Of a stretch of DNA of 64,000 nucleotides, positions 26,695-37,223 are shown in pieces. Source of the stretch: Bog-756 sp963734395 (lineage in GTDB: Bacteria > Actinomycetota > Acidimicrobiia > Acidimicrobiales > RAAP-2); the NCBI GenBank assembly GCA_963734395.1, contig CAVTGY010000001.1, forward strand, positions 186,001-250,000. Direction: 5' to 3'. Both the position numbers and the translations under genes were made by a program. The stretch's first letter is position 1. Each line of letters starts with the position of its first letter. Below the pieces are notes generated by a model. The model did not search any database and had not been told where the DNA came from. It saw only the letters and a list, made by a program, of their open reading frames with translations.

Positions 26695-27450
26695 TTACGG
26701 CCCAGTCTGCGGTGATCCGTCTGTGGTCGATCCATCCACGATCGTCTCTTCGACGTCGGACTTGCCACTGTGAACTAGTTCGAGTCTCATAACTGTGGCA
26801 TCGAAGCACTCGGGCACGATGTCACATCCGACAAAGCTCCGGCTCAGTTGGGCGCAGGCGACGGCGGTGGTTCCCGAGCCCATGAAGGGATCAACTACCA
26901 GGTCCCCAGGCCGGGAGAATGCCTCCACATAGTGTTTGACGTTGGCAAGTGGCCGCTGGCAGTGCCATCGTTGGTCCTGTACAACCCCCTCGACCTTGTT
27001 GCTCCAGGTTCCGGGCGGGTCGAAGTTCCCCTTTGACATGATCACCATGAAGGATCCAGCTTCGTGAGACTTCACCGCCGGATCCCACGGACTCTCGGGT
27101 GGTGCCGGAAGGAAGGCGAGACGCACGCGCGTCAAGTTGGCAGACAAGAGGTCCATCGCCTCGAAACACCACCGGTTCCCGATATAGGCGAGCAAGATCC
27201 CGTTTGGTTTGAGTACTCGAGCAGAAAACCGTCCAATAGCGGCCCAGGCATCAAGGCCGTTCCACGGAGGATCCGCGACGACGAGAGCGACCGTCTCCGG
27301 GGCGACGTCGGCGAGTATCTCGGGAAATGCACCGAGCCGCACATCGATTACAGGCTCCACGCGACCCGAAGCATAATGACCGTCCTGTATGTGGCCAAGT
27401 GCTGCCGTATCTGCAGTCGACAACCACCATCGACCATTGGATACCGCCAA
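26695..27450 (-). CDS. DNA adenine methyltransferase-type protein (beta class), no partner nuclease
   Basis: 251 residues from TTG 27450. The catalytic motif IV is VVADPPWNGLDAW, followed by AdoMet motif I near the C-terminus (LVVDPFMGSGTTAVACAQ); the DPPW-then-FxGxG order is that of beta-class amino methyltransferases. The DPPW form favours N6-adenine. There is no restriction endonuclease or specificity gene nearby, so it is probably an orphan (epigenetic or mobile-element derived). Recognition sequence cannot be predicted. Confidence 0.8.
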   Translation of the reverse strand: MAVSNGRWWLSTADTAALGHIQDGHYASGRVEPVIDVRLGAFPEILADVAPETVALVVADPPWNGLDAWAAIGRFSARVLKPNGILLAYIGNRWCFEAMDLLSANLTRVRLAFLPAPPESPWDPAVKSHEAGSFMVIMSKGNFDPPGTWSNKVEGVVQDQRWHCQRPLANVKHYVEAFSRPGDLVVDPFMGSGTTAVACAQLSRSFVGCDIVPECFDATVMRLELVHSGKSDVEETIVDGSTTDGSPQTGP

Positions 27451-27572
27451 TGAACGGCCGGAGCACGGATGTCAGATCGCCGAGCTAGGTAGATGACTTC
27501 GTCGTCGTGACATACTCGTCGGGAATGAGGGTCGATCCGACCGGGATGAGCATTCTGAGGACCGCACCGTAA

Positions 27573-28446
27573 ATGGACGACTCTGGTCGAGCGGCAACCG
27601 GCGTCATCTCTTGTGTGGTCGACCAGGATCCGCGGTTTCACTTCGAAGCGCTCCGCTGGTATGCCGCGCTGAACCGGATCGCAGGAGTCGACGCCTCCGA
27701 CCTGATCGTCCATACCGTGGGGTCGGATGAGTCGGCACAGCTTGACTACCTCCGGCATCGTGGCGTCTGTGTAAGGCCTGTCGAGCAGTTCGACAAGCGC
27801 CATCTGCATTGCAACAAGATTTCCGGCGCTCTCGCTCTTGCCGCATCAACAGTCGAGGGTCTGGCGGTTTTGACCGATTCCGATGTCGTCTTCCTGGAGG
27901 ATCCCCGAGCGGTTGCCGTTTCCCCACAGGGAATCGCTTCTCGCATCGTGTTGTGGCCGGTTCCCACGGTCGAGGTCCTGACCGTTATCTTCGAGCAGGC
28001 GAACTTGGAGCTTCCTCCCCTGGTACCACTGGACTGGCCGATAGGCGAGTTTTCCGTTGCCGGCAATGGAAATGGAGGGGTGTACCTGGTGCCCGGAATC
28101 GTTCTGCCACAGGTGACCAAGGCATGGGCGGAATGGGCCCGGTGGCTCCTCGACCGGATCTACCTGTTCGGCCAAGTAAGACGCCTGGGTCTCGACCAGG
28201 TGGCGATGGCGATGGCGCTGACCTCCGAAGGCTTGGGGTGGGCCCAACTGGACAAGAGGTGGAACTTTGCCACCGACAGCTTTTGGAGGAATGACCCTGA
28301 TCTCTCGCCCCCGGCCGGGCTTCACTATCACAGAGCCGTCGAGCCGTCGGGGGAACTCACGTTGACCGGCGTACCGATGGTGGACGCGTCGGATCGACGA
28401 CGTGAACGCCGCGATCCGAGCGGTGTGGCAGGAATTCGCTCAGTGA
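27573..28446 (+). CDS. Glycosyltransferase-like (GT-A fold) hypothetical protein, late frameshift
   Basis: About 290 residues from ATG 27573. GVISCVVDQDPRFHFEALRWYAAL is an N-terminal nucleotide-sugar-type strand-helix unit, and LAVLTDSDVVFLEDP contains a DxD-like motif. NGNGGVYLVPG and LGLDQVAMAMALTSEGLGWAQLD follow. A one-base slip near 28391 hides the natural end (IDDVNAAIRAVWQEFAQ, TGA 28444-28446). Function is inferred from motif pattern only. Its neighbours are a methyltransferase upstream (divergent) and a convergent exported protein. Confidence 0.6.
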
Positions 28447-28518
28447 GGAGGCGGTGCCACCTCATCACTGGTGCAGGCGGTGCAGCAACCGCAGAGCAGA
28501 TCCCGGTACAGATCCCCG

Positions 28519-29530
28519 TTAGAGGATGTAGCCGCTCACATCCAGAAACGCCTGGACGTTGGGAACAGGACCGCCGCCGTTCCAGACGATGGAGAGCTTG
28601 CCGGCGTTGAGCGCCGGTTCCGAAACCGACGGTCACCGAGTTGGAGATGGCGAAGCACCCGTTACCGGCGTTGATGTTGGCGGTGGCCGGCGTGGCCGCC
28701 CCGGCCGGAAAGATGGTCGCCACCCCGTAGCCGTTGAGCAGGGCGCCACCCTCACCGGAGATGGCAAAGTTGCCCACCACACCGATGGCCGCGGCGGGGA
28801 TCCCGTGGGTTCCGGCGATGGCGCTGGAGAGGTGCACGGCGGCACCCCCGGCCAGTGGACCAGTGATCCCGCCTGCGCCGGTAGCCGTGTCGATGACCCG
28901 CACCGGGGCGATGGGAACGATGCCGTTGGTCAGGGGCACCCACTGGTTGGCGGCGTAGGAGTAGTGGAGTGAGCCGTCTGACAGCACGATGAACTGGCCC
29001 ACCGACGATGCGGCGGGAAGCGTGGTGGAACCAAAGGGCTCGAGGCGACAGACGACGCGCCCGAGGTGTTTTGGGCCTGGAGACCGGCGCCGGTGCTGTT
29101 GCCGACGCCGAGGACGCCGGGACCCTGGGTCCCTGGTGTACCGCCGCCGGTGGTTATCCCCTGCACACCGATCACCCCGGACCCCCTGACGCCCATCGCG
29201 CCCGGGGTCTGGAGGGTGGCTTGACCTTCCACCGCGATGCTGCTCGCTCGGGACAACGGAAAGGAAGCCGGCCCCAGCAGTCAGCTCGTGACGTCTGCGT
29301 CACTGGATGCAGTGTTTATATCGCCGATGAGCATGGTCCCGCCGGTAGCCGCACCTGCCGGGCTCGCGGCCATCGGCGTTGCCCACTGCTGCTGCTCCCA
29401 CCGCAGCCGCGCCGACCGCGCCCATCTTGAAGAGTCTGCGACGGCTGGTGGGTTCCTCGATCAGCTCTGCCGGGGAGTCGCTTCCGGCGTCGAAAGTGTC
29501 ACCTTCGATGACTTCAAATCCGTCGGTCAT
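28519..29530 (-). CDS. Tat-exported surface protein with actinobacterial beta-sandwich domain, frameshifted
   Basis: About 337 residues from ATG 29530, behind GGAGGAACA. The leader TSRRRLFKMGAVGAAAVGAAA is a twin-arginine signal. After a slip near 29370 comes a Gly/Val-rich repetitive stretch (GVRGSGVIGVQGITTGGG, GTQGPGVLGVGNSTGAG); after another near 29030, APVRVIDTATGAGGITGPLAGG and the module VVGNFAISGE...YGVATIFPAGAATPATANINAG. A third slip near 28610 leads to LSIVWNGGGPVPNVQAFLDVSGYIL and TAA. This last module matches the widespread extracellular domain that ends in a DVxGYY-like motif in actinobacteria. Function unknown; probably a surface-display or appendage protein. Confidence 0.7.
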
Positions 29531-30721
29531 TGTTCCTCCACCTGTCCGAGTTCGACCCCCTCGTGGGCACTGTAGATCATGGGCGGTTCCGAGTGGGGAA
29601 TTGCCCACGGCCGAGACCCTCGGACCCATGGCCACCAGTTGGCCGACGATCCGGTCCACCGTGGCTCCGACATCGGGGGTGAGCCCGTAGGACGGCCGAG
29701 CCGGCACACTGGGGTCGTCACTGCGTCGGCGTTCGAACAGGCCGGACGCCACCAACGCCTCCGCCGTGATCGACACGCCTCCCCATAGGCCAGCCCGGCG
29801 TCGACCGCCGCCTCATCGAGCCGGGCCGAACGCCGTAACCAGACCGCGGCTGACCAGGTCGACACCGGGAGGTGCCACCTCCAGTGTTCTTCCGACCTCT
29901 GGAAGAAGAAGGGTCAGGACCCGGAGACGTTCGGACATCAGCCGGGCGCCGGCAATGGAGAGCTCTATTGGCGAACGAGGCGCTGGGGCCGACGTCACGC
30001 TGCTTGAGCAATGGGAACCAATCATCTTGGTGATAGCGGAGCTGCTCGATCGCTCCCCAGTCGACCGTTCGGGGCATGTCGTCCCCGGTCAGCATGAGAT
30101 AGAGCAGTCGGGCCACCCGACCGTTGCCATCGGCGAAGGGATGGATCTCTCCGAGGACATAGAGCATCCAGGCAGCCCGGACCGTCGGCGACTGCCGTGG
30201 CCGAATTGGCCACGGCGATGGCGGCATCGAGGAGCTCGCGGCACCGGGCCCTCGGCGCAGGCGGATAGGGGGCGACCGGCAGATTGCCGTCGAACTCGAC
30301 GCCCCTGATCATCCCCGGGTTGGATTCATCCGGATTGTCCATCCGGCCCTCGGTGAAAGCGTTGAGCACGTAGGGCGTCTCGGGACGCAGCGCGGGTGCC
30401 GGCTCGTAGCCGAACTGGATGATGGCCAAGCGGCTGTCTACGTGCCGATAGGCGGCGGCGGCCCCTTGTAGTCGGGCCCGGTCGAACGCCGGAAAGGAAA
30501 CGCCGTGGAGGAGGGAAGAGCGGGGGACCGTCTCCGCCACGAATCGAGGGACGGACGTTGGCCACCCCGGCGACCAGCGTCCGGAGGGCTAAGCGGGTGA
30601 CCAGCCGCGAAACCGATGGCGGGGCCTGAACCAGCGAGGCGTCAAGACGGAGGTGTGCGTCGAGGTGCTCGGCGAGCAGGGTCGGATCGATCCGAGGGAC
30701 CGGGGGAAGGTCCTGGTTCAC
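29527..30721 (-). CDS. Fic-family protein (probable AMP transferase), frameshifted
   Basis: About 398 residues across several slips. The Fic active-site loop is complete: GEIHPFADGNGRVARLLYLML (HPFxDGNGRxxR). Upstream are an N-terminal domain (VNQDLPPVPRIDPTLLAEHLDAHL) and a segment rich in Pro/Arg (AAAYRHVDSRLAIIQFGYEPAPAL). A C-terminal winged-helix-like region (SGLFERRRSDDPSVPARPSYGLT) follows. Most Fic proteins transfer AMP to Ser/Thr/Tyr; the target here is unknown. No inhibitory helix motif (S/TxxxE(G/N)) could be located with confidence. The stop overlaps the ATG of the Tat-exported protein (ATGA), so they are coupled. Confidence 0.72.
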
Positions 30722-30772
30722 CCGTCCGGTCCGCCGTCGGGTTCGTCCTCGGATGAAAAGACCAACGACGCC

Positions 30773-31144
30773 TCAGGCACCCAGCATCCCACTGGTCATA
30801 TGGGAGTCGATGTAGAAGAGCGTCTCACCCCGCTCGACGACCGCTGCGCCCGCCCCCTCACATAGCCGGCGGAGATCAGCCAGCGCATCGGGCAGCGGGA
30901 CGGCGAAGTTGAGCTGGCTGAGTCGGGGCTCGGGATTGGCCAGCGGTACCCCGGTTCCGGTGTCGGTCGGACAGAGCAGATTGATGACGATGCCACCGGC
31001 ACTGACCTGAACCACGTCGGCATCGATGGTCGGATGGCGACAGGTAGCCGACACCTCGAGGCCCAGAACTCCGCCGAGCAGATCAAGGCACGGAGTCAGG
31101 TCGGCCACGGTGAACTCGATGGCGACAAGTTGAGGCGGAGCCAC
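30773..31144 (-). CDS. VOC-family protein (glyoxalase/dioxygenase fold)
   Basis: About 123 residues from GTG 31144 (GTG 31180 possible). One VOC module: VAIEFTVADLTPCLDLLGGVLGLEV, then INLLCP, LNFAVPLPDALADLRRLCEGAGAAV and a C-terminal ETLFYIDS strand. The third metal ligand is not clear, so it may be a binding protein rather than an enzyme. It precedes Fic on the same strand with about 50 bp between. Confidence 0.65.
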   Translation of the reverse strand: MAPPQLVAIEFTVADLTPCLDLLGGVLGLEVSATCRHPTIDADVVQVSAGGIVINLLCPTDTGTGVPLANPEPRLSQLNFAVPLPDALADLRRLCEGAGAAVVERGETLFYIDSHMTSGMLGA

Positions 31145-31265
31145 GGCGCCATGATTCCTCGCCGGCCGGTCGCTGTCCACACCGCCCGATGATCAGAAGA
31201 CCCATCAGCGTAGGATCGTTCGATGAACCCGAGCGGCCAGGGTGCCGACGAATCCAACCACAACG

Positions 31266-32177
31266 ATGACTGAGGGCCGGTCCGACCAGAGCGCCGAAGG
31301 ACCCAACGGCAACCCCGGCGCCGCCCGAGCCCTCTTCGTGTTGGGTGCACCCCGATCCGGCACCACCCTGATCGGCAACTACCTCGGATCAGGCCCTTCG
31401 GTCCTCAATCTCGGGGAGTACGGAGCTTTTCACCTGGCCCACAATCTCGCTCCGGCTGCGCTCGGCGCCATCCCCGGGCCGTACCGGGAGCCGTATCTGC
31501 GCGATCTGGTGACCCACGCTCAATGGTTCGCCGAAGGCCTCACCGCGACACACGGAAAACACTGGTACTGCGACACCACCCCGTGGAACATCCTCGCCGC
31601 TGATCGCATTGCCGCCGACATTCCCGACGCCCTGTTCGTACTGATGTTGCGCCACTACTCGGGCACGATCCAGAGTCTCCGTCGATCATTCGAATCAGGC
31701 TTTGGATGGGCGGGGGCTACCTGGGCGGACTCTGCCGAGGTGTGGGCCAGGGCCTACCAGGCCGCCGCGCCACTTCCGGCCGAGCGAACCCTGGTGATCA
31801 GCTACGAGGGGCTGTGCGCCGACCCGGCAACCACGCTGGACCTCGTCCATCGGTGGATGGACCAGCACGGATTCCCGACCAAGGGGCTCGACCTCGGCCA
31901 GCTCACCATAAGCCACGCACCTCCTGCCTCCGGTCCTCGCCCAACCATCGCCGTGCGGGTCGGCGACACCGTCGAGCTCCGACCCATCGCCTCCTATGAC
32001 CCATTCTGCTGGAGTGGCGACATCCACCGGACGGTTTGGCCGGTCGTTCAGGAAGTTCACCGTCGCCTGTCGGCGCAGTTCGGCTCCGCCTATGTATGGC
32101 CGCCGCCACCGTCCCGGATGTGGATCCACCATGACGTCTACGGCCTGGTCCCAGCCGAGCTCAACGGGAACTGGTGA
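31266..32177 (+). CDS. Sulfotransferase-family protein
   Basis: About 303 residues from ATG 31266 (GTG 31242 possible). The PAPS loop is ALFVLGAPRSGTTLIGNYLG and the second block is FVLMLRHYSGTIQSLRRSF, with KHWYCDTTPWNILAADRI between them as in the sulfotransferase_3 group. LVISYEGLCADPATTLDLVHRWM near residue 200 is the usual C-terminal helix. One of four sulfotransferase-type genes in this window. Its TGA abuts the end of the convergent methyltransferase. Confidence 0.8.
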   Translation: MTEGRSDQSAEGPNGNPGAARALFVLGAPRSGTTLIGNYLGSGPSVLNLGEYGAFHLAHNLAPAALGAIPGPYREPYLRDLVTHAQWFAEGLTATHGKHWYCDTTPWNILAADRIAADIPDALFVLMLRHYSGTIQSLRRSFESGFGWAGATWADSAEVWARAYQAAAPLPAERTLVISYEGLCADPATTLDLVHRWMDQHGFPTKGLDLGQLTISHAPPASGPRPTIAVRVGDTVELRPIASYDPFCWSGDIHRTVWPVVQEVHRRLSAQFGSAYVWPPPPSRMWIHHDVYGLVPAELNGNW

Positions 32178-33015
32178 TCACGGACGGCGACCGATCGCCA
32201 TGAGGTGACCGCTCAAACCGATGACGTCGGGGTCTGTTTCGCAGCGACTGAGGAGCTCGAACAACGCCGACCTGGATGCCTGATCGGCCATTCGCCCGTC
32301 GAGATCGCCGAGCAGATGGAAGAAGCTCTCGATGGCGACGATCACGACGTCCTCGAATCCTGCGTTTCGGAGCTCGGTCTCCAGCTCCTTTCGGACGATG
32401 GGCGAACGCCGGAAACGGCCCCCATTCGCCGGGTCGGTCCCCGGTGGCGACGATCGACGTCACCCGGCTCAGGATCTCGGGGTCTCGAATGGTGTTCTGG
32501 GCGACGGCATGGCCGAACAAGAAGAACCTGCCCATGGCCGAGGCTGCGATCACTCCTTCGGGTCGGAGTACCCGAAATGCCTCGCGCAACGCCCGGTGCC
32601 GGTCCTCGGCCGTCACCAAATGGAACAAGGGTCCCATCATCACCACGCCGTCGGCGACGGAATCGGCAAAGGGAAGTTGACGGGCGTCGCCGAGCTGGGC
32701 ACCGAAATGGGCACCTGCTGCACTGGCTTTGCGGGCCACCTCGACGTGCAGGGGCACCGGATCTACCAGGTCGACCTGGTAGCCGCGGGAGGCGAACCAC
32801 GCCGAATAGGTGCCCGGTCCACCTCCGACGTCGATGAGTCGCCCTTCCGCGGGCAATCGTTCGGTCAGGATCACCTTCGACCGTTCGAACTCCAGGGCGT
32901 TGCGACTCTCGAGCCTCCCCAGTTCCGCACCACTCTGGTAGTGGGCCATCATGATCGGATCGCTCTCAGGTAAGAGGCCGCTGGTCGGATTCTCGGATGC
33001 CACCTCGCCAGTCAT
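32178..33015 (-). CDS. Class I SAM-dependent methyltransferase, late frameshift
   Basis: About 279 residues from ATG 33015. The AdoMet site is GRLIDVGGGPGTYSAWFASRG; QLGDARQLPFADSVADGVVMMGPLFHL is motif II/III, and AFRVLRPEGVIAASAM is motif IV. The frame slips near 32430; in the next frame the protein ends PDVIGLSGHLMAIGRRP with TGA 32178-32180. It overlaps the upstream GT2 gene by four bases. The substrate is probably a sugar or small molecule in the surrounding glycan locus. Confidence 0.82.
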
Positions 33016-33821
33016 GGTCGCTCTGCTCCGGCCAGATGTCGTTCGGTGTCTGTCCACGGAGAACGGAGACCAGGTGGTCGAAGTCGGTCGAAGGCAGCCT
33101 CGCGGAGCAGCTTCCGCATCCGCTCGTCGCCGACCTGATCGGTTGACGAGTAGAACCACGCTCGACGGCTACCCGCACCGTGGTGATACACGGTGTCCCC
33201 GTAAATCCCGCCCAACAGGAAGTGGGCATTCCTCTCATTGGTTCGACGCATGGCGACCACCGATCGCTTGCGGCGGAGAAGTTCCCGGGTGAGCATCTGG
33301 CCCGGTTCGCCGTCCCCGCATTCCGCAAAGGAGACACCGGATGCCAGCAACTCCTCGCGGCGGATGCACAGGCAGCTCACATGGACGAATGGGGTCAGCT
33401 CGGGCGCCATCTCGTCACGCCACACTCCGACGATGGCTCCTCCGTCATCGAGCTTGGAGGTCAGTGTCTCGAGCCACCCGTCAGCCACAGGGATGGCGTC
33501 GGTGTCCAGAAGCACCAGGTACTCGAAGTCGTCGCTGGTCATTGCGATCAGCTTGTCCAGTGCCGCCGGGTGCGATAGGCGCGAGACGGGGCCCGCTGGG
33601 TCGGACCAGATCCGGACCCGGTCGAATGCCTCCATCACCGAGCGGTGTTCGGGCAGACCTGAGTTGTCCCACACCCACACCTCGTAGTCCGAGCCGACCG
33701 AACGCCGGGTCACCTCACGGAGGCAGAGCTCGATCCACGGAAAGCGGATGGCATCAGCCGTCGTCTCCCGGGTGACCGGTGCATAGCCGTCGACGACGAG
33801 AATTGCGATCCGACCGCTCAC
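33012..33821 (-). CDS. Glycosyltransferase family 2-like protein
   Basis: 269 residues from GTG 33821. RIAILVVDGYAPVTRETTADAIRFPWIELCL, YEVWVWDNSGLPEHRSVMEAF (nucleotide-binding strand) and FEYLVLLDTDAIPVADGWLETL (DxD metal motif) define a GT-A fold. CDGEPGQMLTRELLRRKRSVV follows. Expected to add a sugar to a surface polymer. Co-translated with the downstream methyltransferase. Confidence 0.75.
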   Translation of the reverse strand: MSGRIAILVVDGYAPVTRETTADAIRFPWIELCLREVTRRSVGSDYEVWVWDNSGLPEHRSVMEAFDRVRIWSDPAGPVSRLSHPAALDKLIAMTSDDFEYLVLLDTDAIPVADGWLETLTSKLDDGGAIVGVWRDEMAPELTPFVHVSCLCIRREELLASGVSFAECGDGEPGQMLTRELLRRKRSVVAMRRTNERNAHFLLGGIYGDTVYHHGAGSRRAWFYSSTDQVGDERMRKLLREAAFDRLRPPGLRSPWTDTERHLAGAERP

Positions 33822-34009
33822 CGGCTCTCCAGTCGTGGCCCCTCGGCGAAGGTGATCCCCCGTTTCTGACCGGCCACATTAGCCCTGCCCGAGGAGGCTG
33901 CCGCCGTCCGCCGCATCCAAACACGAAGGACGGTGTACGACCTCCGCCGCTACCACGCCGATCCGGGCCGCTGTAAGGTTCCAACTCAGCCGACCACTGT
34001 TCTCTGCCC

Positions 34010-34767
34010 ATGTCAGACACTCCCCGACATATTGATCGATTGCTCGAGTGGACCGGGGAGCGATGTGTCCCCTGGGTCGATGATCTGCAGGTCCTGTACG
34101 AGCACCTCCATCGCTACTTCTTTGCGGCTGACCTGGCCGAAGGCAAGCGGGTACTCGACCTCGGCTGCGGCGAGGGATACGGGTCGGCCATTCTGGCCGA
34201 ACGGGCCAAGGATGTGCTCGGGATCGAACTCGATCCCGAGGCCGTCCAGCATGCGGCCACCAACTACCCGCTGGACAATCTCGAGTTTCGTCAGGCCTCG
34301 GTGCTCGAACTCGACGACCTCCCCGACGGGTCTTTCGACCTGGTCGTCTGCTACGAGGTTCTCGAGCACATCACCGAACACGATGAGCTGCTCTCTCTGG
34401 CCCGCCGGGTTCTCTGCCCCGATGGCGTCTTGGTGATCTCGACCCCTGACAGGGAGATCTACTCCGAGGCGGCTGACTACCACAACCCCTATCACGTCAA
34501 GGAGCTCAGCCTTCGGGGAGTTCGACGAACTGCTCGGCCGATTCTTCTCGCACCATGCGCTGTGGGGCCAGATCGTCACGGTCGGGCTCCACCTTGGAGC
34601 GAATCGACCGGGAGCCCGGCGCCGGCAACCCGGATGAGATATTCGTCCGCCGGGAAGGCGACCGATGGGAGCGACGGCAAGCCGGTCCGGTTCCCTACCT
34701 GGTGGCGGTGGCGTCTCAGACCCAGCTGCCGCCGATTCCTGATCTGTCCCTCCTCAATGATCCATGA
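34010..34767 (+). CDS. SAM-dependent methyltransferase of a glycan locus, one frameshift
   Basis: About 252 residues from ATG 34010. TGERCVPWVDDLQVLYEHLHRYFFAADLAEGKRVLDLGCGEGYGSAIL gives the family leader and AdoMet motif I; FDLVVCYEVLEHITEHDELL and RRVLCPDGVLVISTPDREIYSE are motifs II-III. This leader and the NPYHVKELS segment are typical of methyltransferases in O-antigen-like clusters. The frame slips near 34515; FDELLGRFFSHHALWGQ continues in the next frame to TGA 34767. It overlaps the next gene (ATGA). Confidence 0.82.
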
Positions 34768-35196
34768 GTCGGGAGCCCTGGCGGCTCCTCCCGCGTCGGT
34801 TCCGGCCGGTATTCACCGCAGGCGCCGCCGATGCGGGCACTGATCGCAACTTCGAGCTTTGGGAACCCGAGCGGCTCCGACGACAGGTCGCCATCTTCGA
34901 GGCGGCCGTTGCCGCCGAAATAGATGCCCGTTTCACGGTCCGGGAAGAGGCCGAGGACCTGCGCCGAAGGCTCGATGCGCTCAACACCGCGCTCGACGAT
35001 GCCCGTGGCCATATCGATGCACCTGACGAAGGAAGGGCTGGCGGCCTCCGGTGCAGCCGTCCGGGCCGACGACGAGATCGCCGCACTCCGGGCCCAGCTC
35101 GACGACATCACCGGGTCACGAGCCTGGCGAATCCTCTCGCGCTACCGATTGATGCGAGAGGCGCTCCCTGGTCGGGCCCGCCGGTCCGAGGGGTGA
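34764..35196 (+). CDS. Coiled-coil protein with SRAWRILSRYR tail, one frameshift
   Basis: About 143 residues. An N-terminal basic/aromatic segment (SREPWRLLPRRFRPVFT) is followed by a long coiled coil (LRRQVAIFEAAVAAEIDAR; EEAEDLRRRLDALNTAL). A slip near 35015 leads to ADDEIAALRAQLDDITGSRAWRILSRYRLMREALPG and TGA 35196. The SRAWRILSRYRLM ending is like the SISWRVTAPLRAI tail at 4840-4880 and the short motif that follows coiled coils in many glycan-assembly proteins. It overlaps the next glycosyltransferase (GTGA). Confidence 0.6.
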
Positions 35197-37141
35197 GCGC
35201 AGGAGAGACTCCGAAGGTCGTCGGAGACGAGGACGGTCCGCCTGCTTGTCTCGATCATCGTCTGCTTCTTCGACGCCATCGAGATCACCTCCCGATGCAT
35301 CGATCGCATCCGCCAGAACACCGCCGGGCAGAGCTACGAGCTGATACTGGTCGACGACGCGTCCAGCGATGCCGATGCCGGTCGCCTCGGCGCCCGGCCC
35401 GGGCTCCGGTTCATACGGTCGGAGCAGAAACCTGGGATTCACCGGAGCCGCCAACCTCGGTGCCCGACATGCCCGGGGCGAGTACCTGGTGTTTCTCAAC
35501 AACGACACCGAGGTGGAACCGGGTTGGCTCGAGGCCCTTCTCGACGCGGCCCGGTCGGGACCCGAGGTGGGTGCGGTGGGCGCCATGCTGGTCGGCCCTG
35601 ATCGGCTCCTGCAGGAGGCCGGAGGGGCCTGATCTGGTCCGATGGCACCGGCCTCAACTACGGGCGGGGCAGCAATCCAAACGAACCCGAATATCCTCTA
35701 CCGACGCGAAGTCGACTATTGCTCCGGCGCATGCCTCATGGTCGGGCGTCACCTCTTCGAATCGGTTGGAGGATTCGACGAGTGCTTCGCTCCTGGCTTC
35801 TATGAGGACACCGACCTGTGTTTCACGCTCCGATCCAAGGGCCGGGTCGCCATCTACGAGCCCGGCGCCCGGGTCGTTCACCTCGAAGGGGTGACATTCG
35901 GCACCGCGGACGCTCCCGGAGTGTCGCAGGCGCACTCCAAATCCGGCCAGCACCTCAATCGACTGGTATTCCAGGCCAAGTGGGCCGAGGAGCTTCTCCA
36001 CCAGTATCCGTCGGGCACGGCAGGGGGCTTGCGGGGTGGTCGCATACCCGATCGGCCCCGAGTGCTGGTGTCCGACCTCGATCTCCGACCACCGGACCAG
36101 TCGTCCGGCGGCCTTCGCATGGCCTGGGTCCTCCGTCTTCTCCACGAGATCGGGTGCGAGATCACCTACTTCCCGTTCGACCGCATCGAACGTCAGCCCT
36201 ACGCGGATTGGCTGCGTCGAGCCGGTATCGAGGTCTACAGCACCGGGGAGGACTTCGGCGCAATGGCAGCTCGCCGGACCGGCCTCTACGACCTGGTCAT
36301 CCTCAGTCGGCCGTCCGTCTCGGCTCCCTTGCGCGGCGCGGTCCGCCGCCACTTCCCACAGGCCGTTCTCGTCTACGACGCTGTCGATCTCCACTTCCTG
36401 ACCGATCAACGCTATCTGGAGTTGAAGCCGCCGAGCGAAGACTTCAGGACCGTCGAGAACGAGAGGCGGCGGGCCAAGCGATATGAAATCGACGAGATGC
36501 GGGCCTCCGACGTCGTGAGCACGATAACCAACGTCGAACGCGACATCGTGGGCTCTCTCATGCCCGATCACGACGTGGTGATCCTGCCCAACGTGCACGG
36601 GGTTCGTACCGCTCCGATTCCCGGGGTCGGGGGCCGCGAGGACCTGGTGTTCATCGGCAGCTACCGGCACCTTCCGAACGTGGACGCCGTGCACTGGTTC
36701 TCGTCGATGATCCTTCCGCTGATCCTGCACAAGGCGCCGGCACGCTTCTTTGCGCTCGGATCATTTCCGCCATCGGAGGTGGAAGCCCTGGCGTCAGAGA
36801 CCGTCGTGGTTCCGGGGTACTTGAACGACGTGTCCGGGTATCTTCGACCGGGCCAGGGTGTTCGTGGCGCCCCTTCGCTACGGGGCCGGGATGAAGGGCA
36901 AGATCGGGATGGCAATGGCCATGGGACTTCCGGTGGTCACCACCTCGATCGGCGCCGAAGGCATGGGACTGGTGGACGGGGTCAACGCCCTGATCGCCGA
37001 CGACGAGGAAGGATTCGCCGGCGCAGTGCTACGCCTCTACCACGACGACGACCTCTGGGAATCCCTGTCGGCCGAGGGCGTCCGACACGTCGGACGCGAG
37101 TGGTCACCTGACGCAATGAAGACACGACTGGTCGGACCTGA
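35193..37141 (+). CDS. Two-domain glycosyltransferase (GT2 then GT4), frameshifted
   Basis: About 640 residues if read across slips near 35215, 35430, 35632 and 36850. The N-terminal GT2 domain shows VSIIVCFFDAIEITSRCIDRI, LILVDDASSDAD and the acceptor block YLVFLNNDTEVEPGWLEAL. The C-terminal part is a GT4/GT1-like domain (VLVSDLDLRPPDQSSGGLRMAWVL, VIDVVILPNVHGV and VAPLRYGAGMKGKIGMAMAMGLPVV with the family Glu/Gly-rich loop). One polypeptide probably makes two linkages of a surface glycan. Start GTG 35193 is inferred from overlap with the coiled-coil gene; the 3' end is uncertain and may reach 37200. Confidence 0.7.
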
Positions 37142-37223
37142 TGAGCCGGACCCGTTCCCGCGGATCGATGATCCCTCGTCGGCTGGGGCCTCCTGGATCC
37201 CGAGGGTGTCATCGGGTGAGGTG

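Noticed and set aside
29718..30721. Fic-Tat pair as a classical toxin-antitoxin system
   Set aside because: The partner is an exported surface protein of over 300 residues, not a small antitoxin, and no inhibitory Fic helix motif was found.
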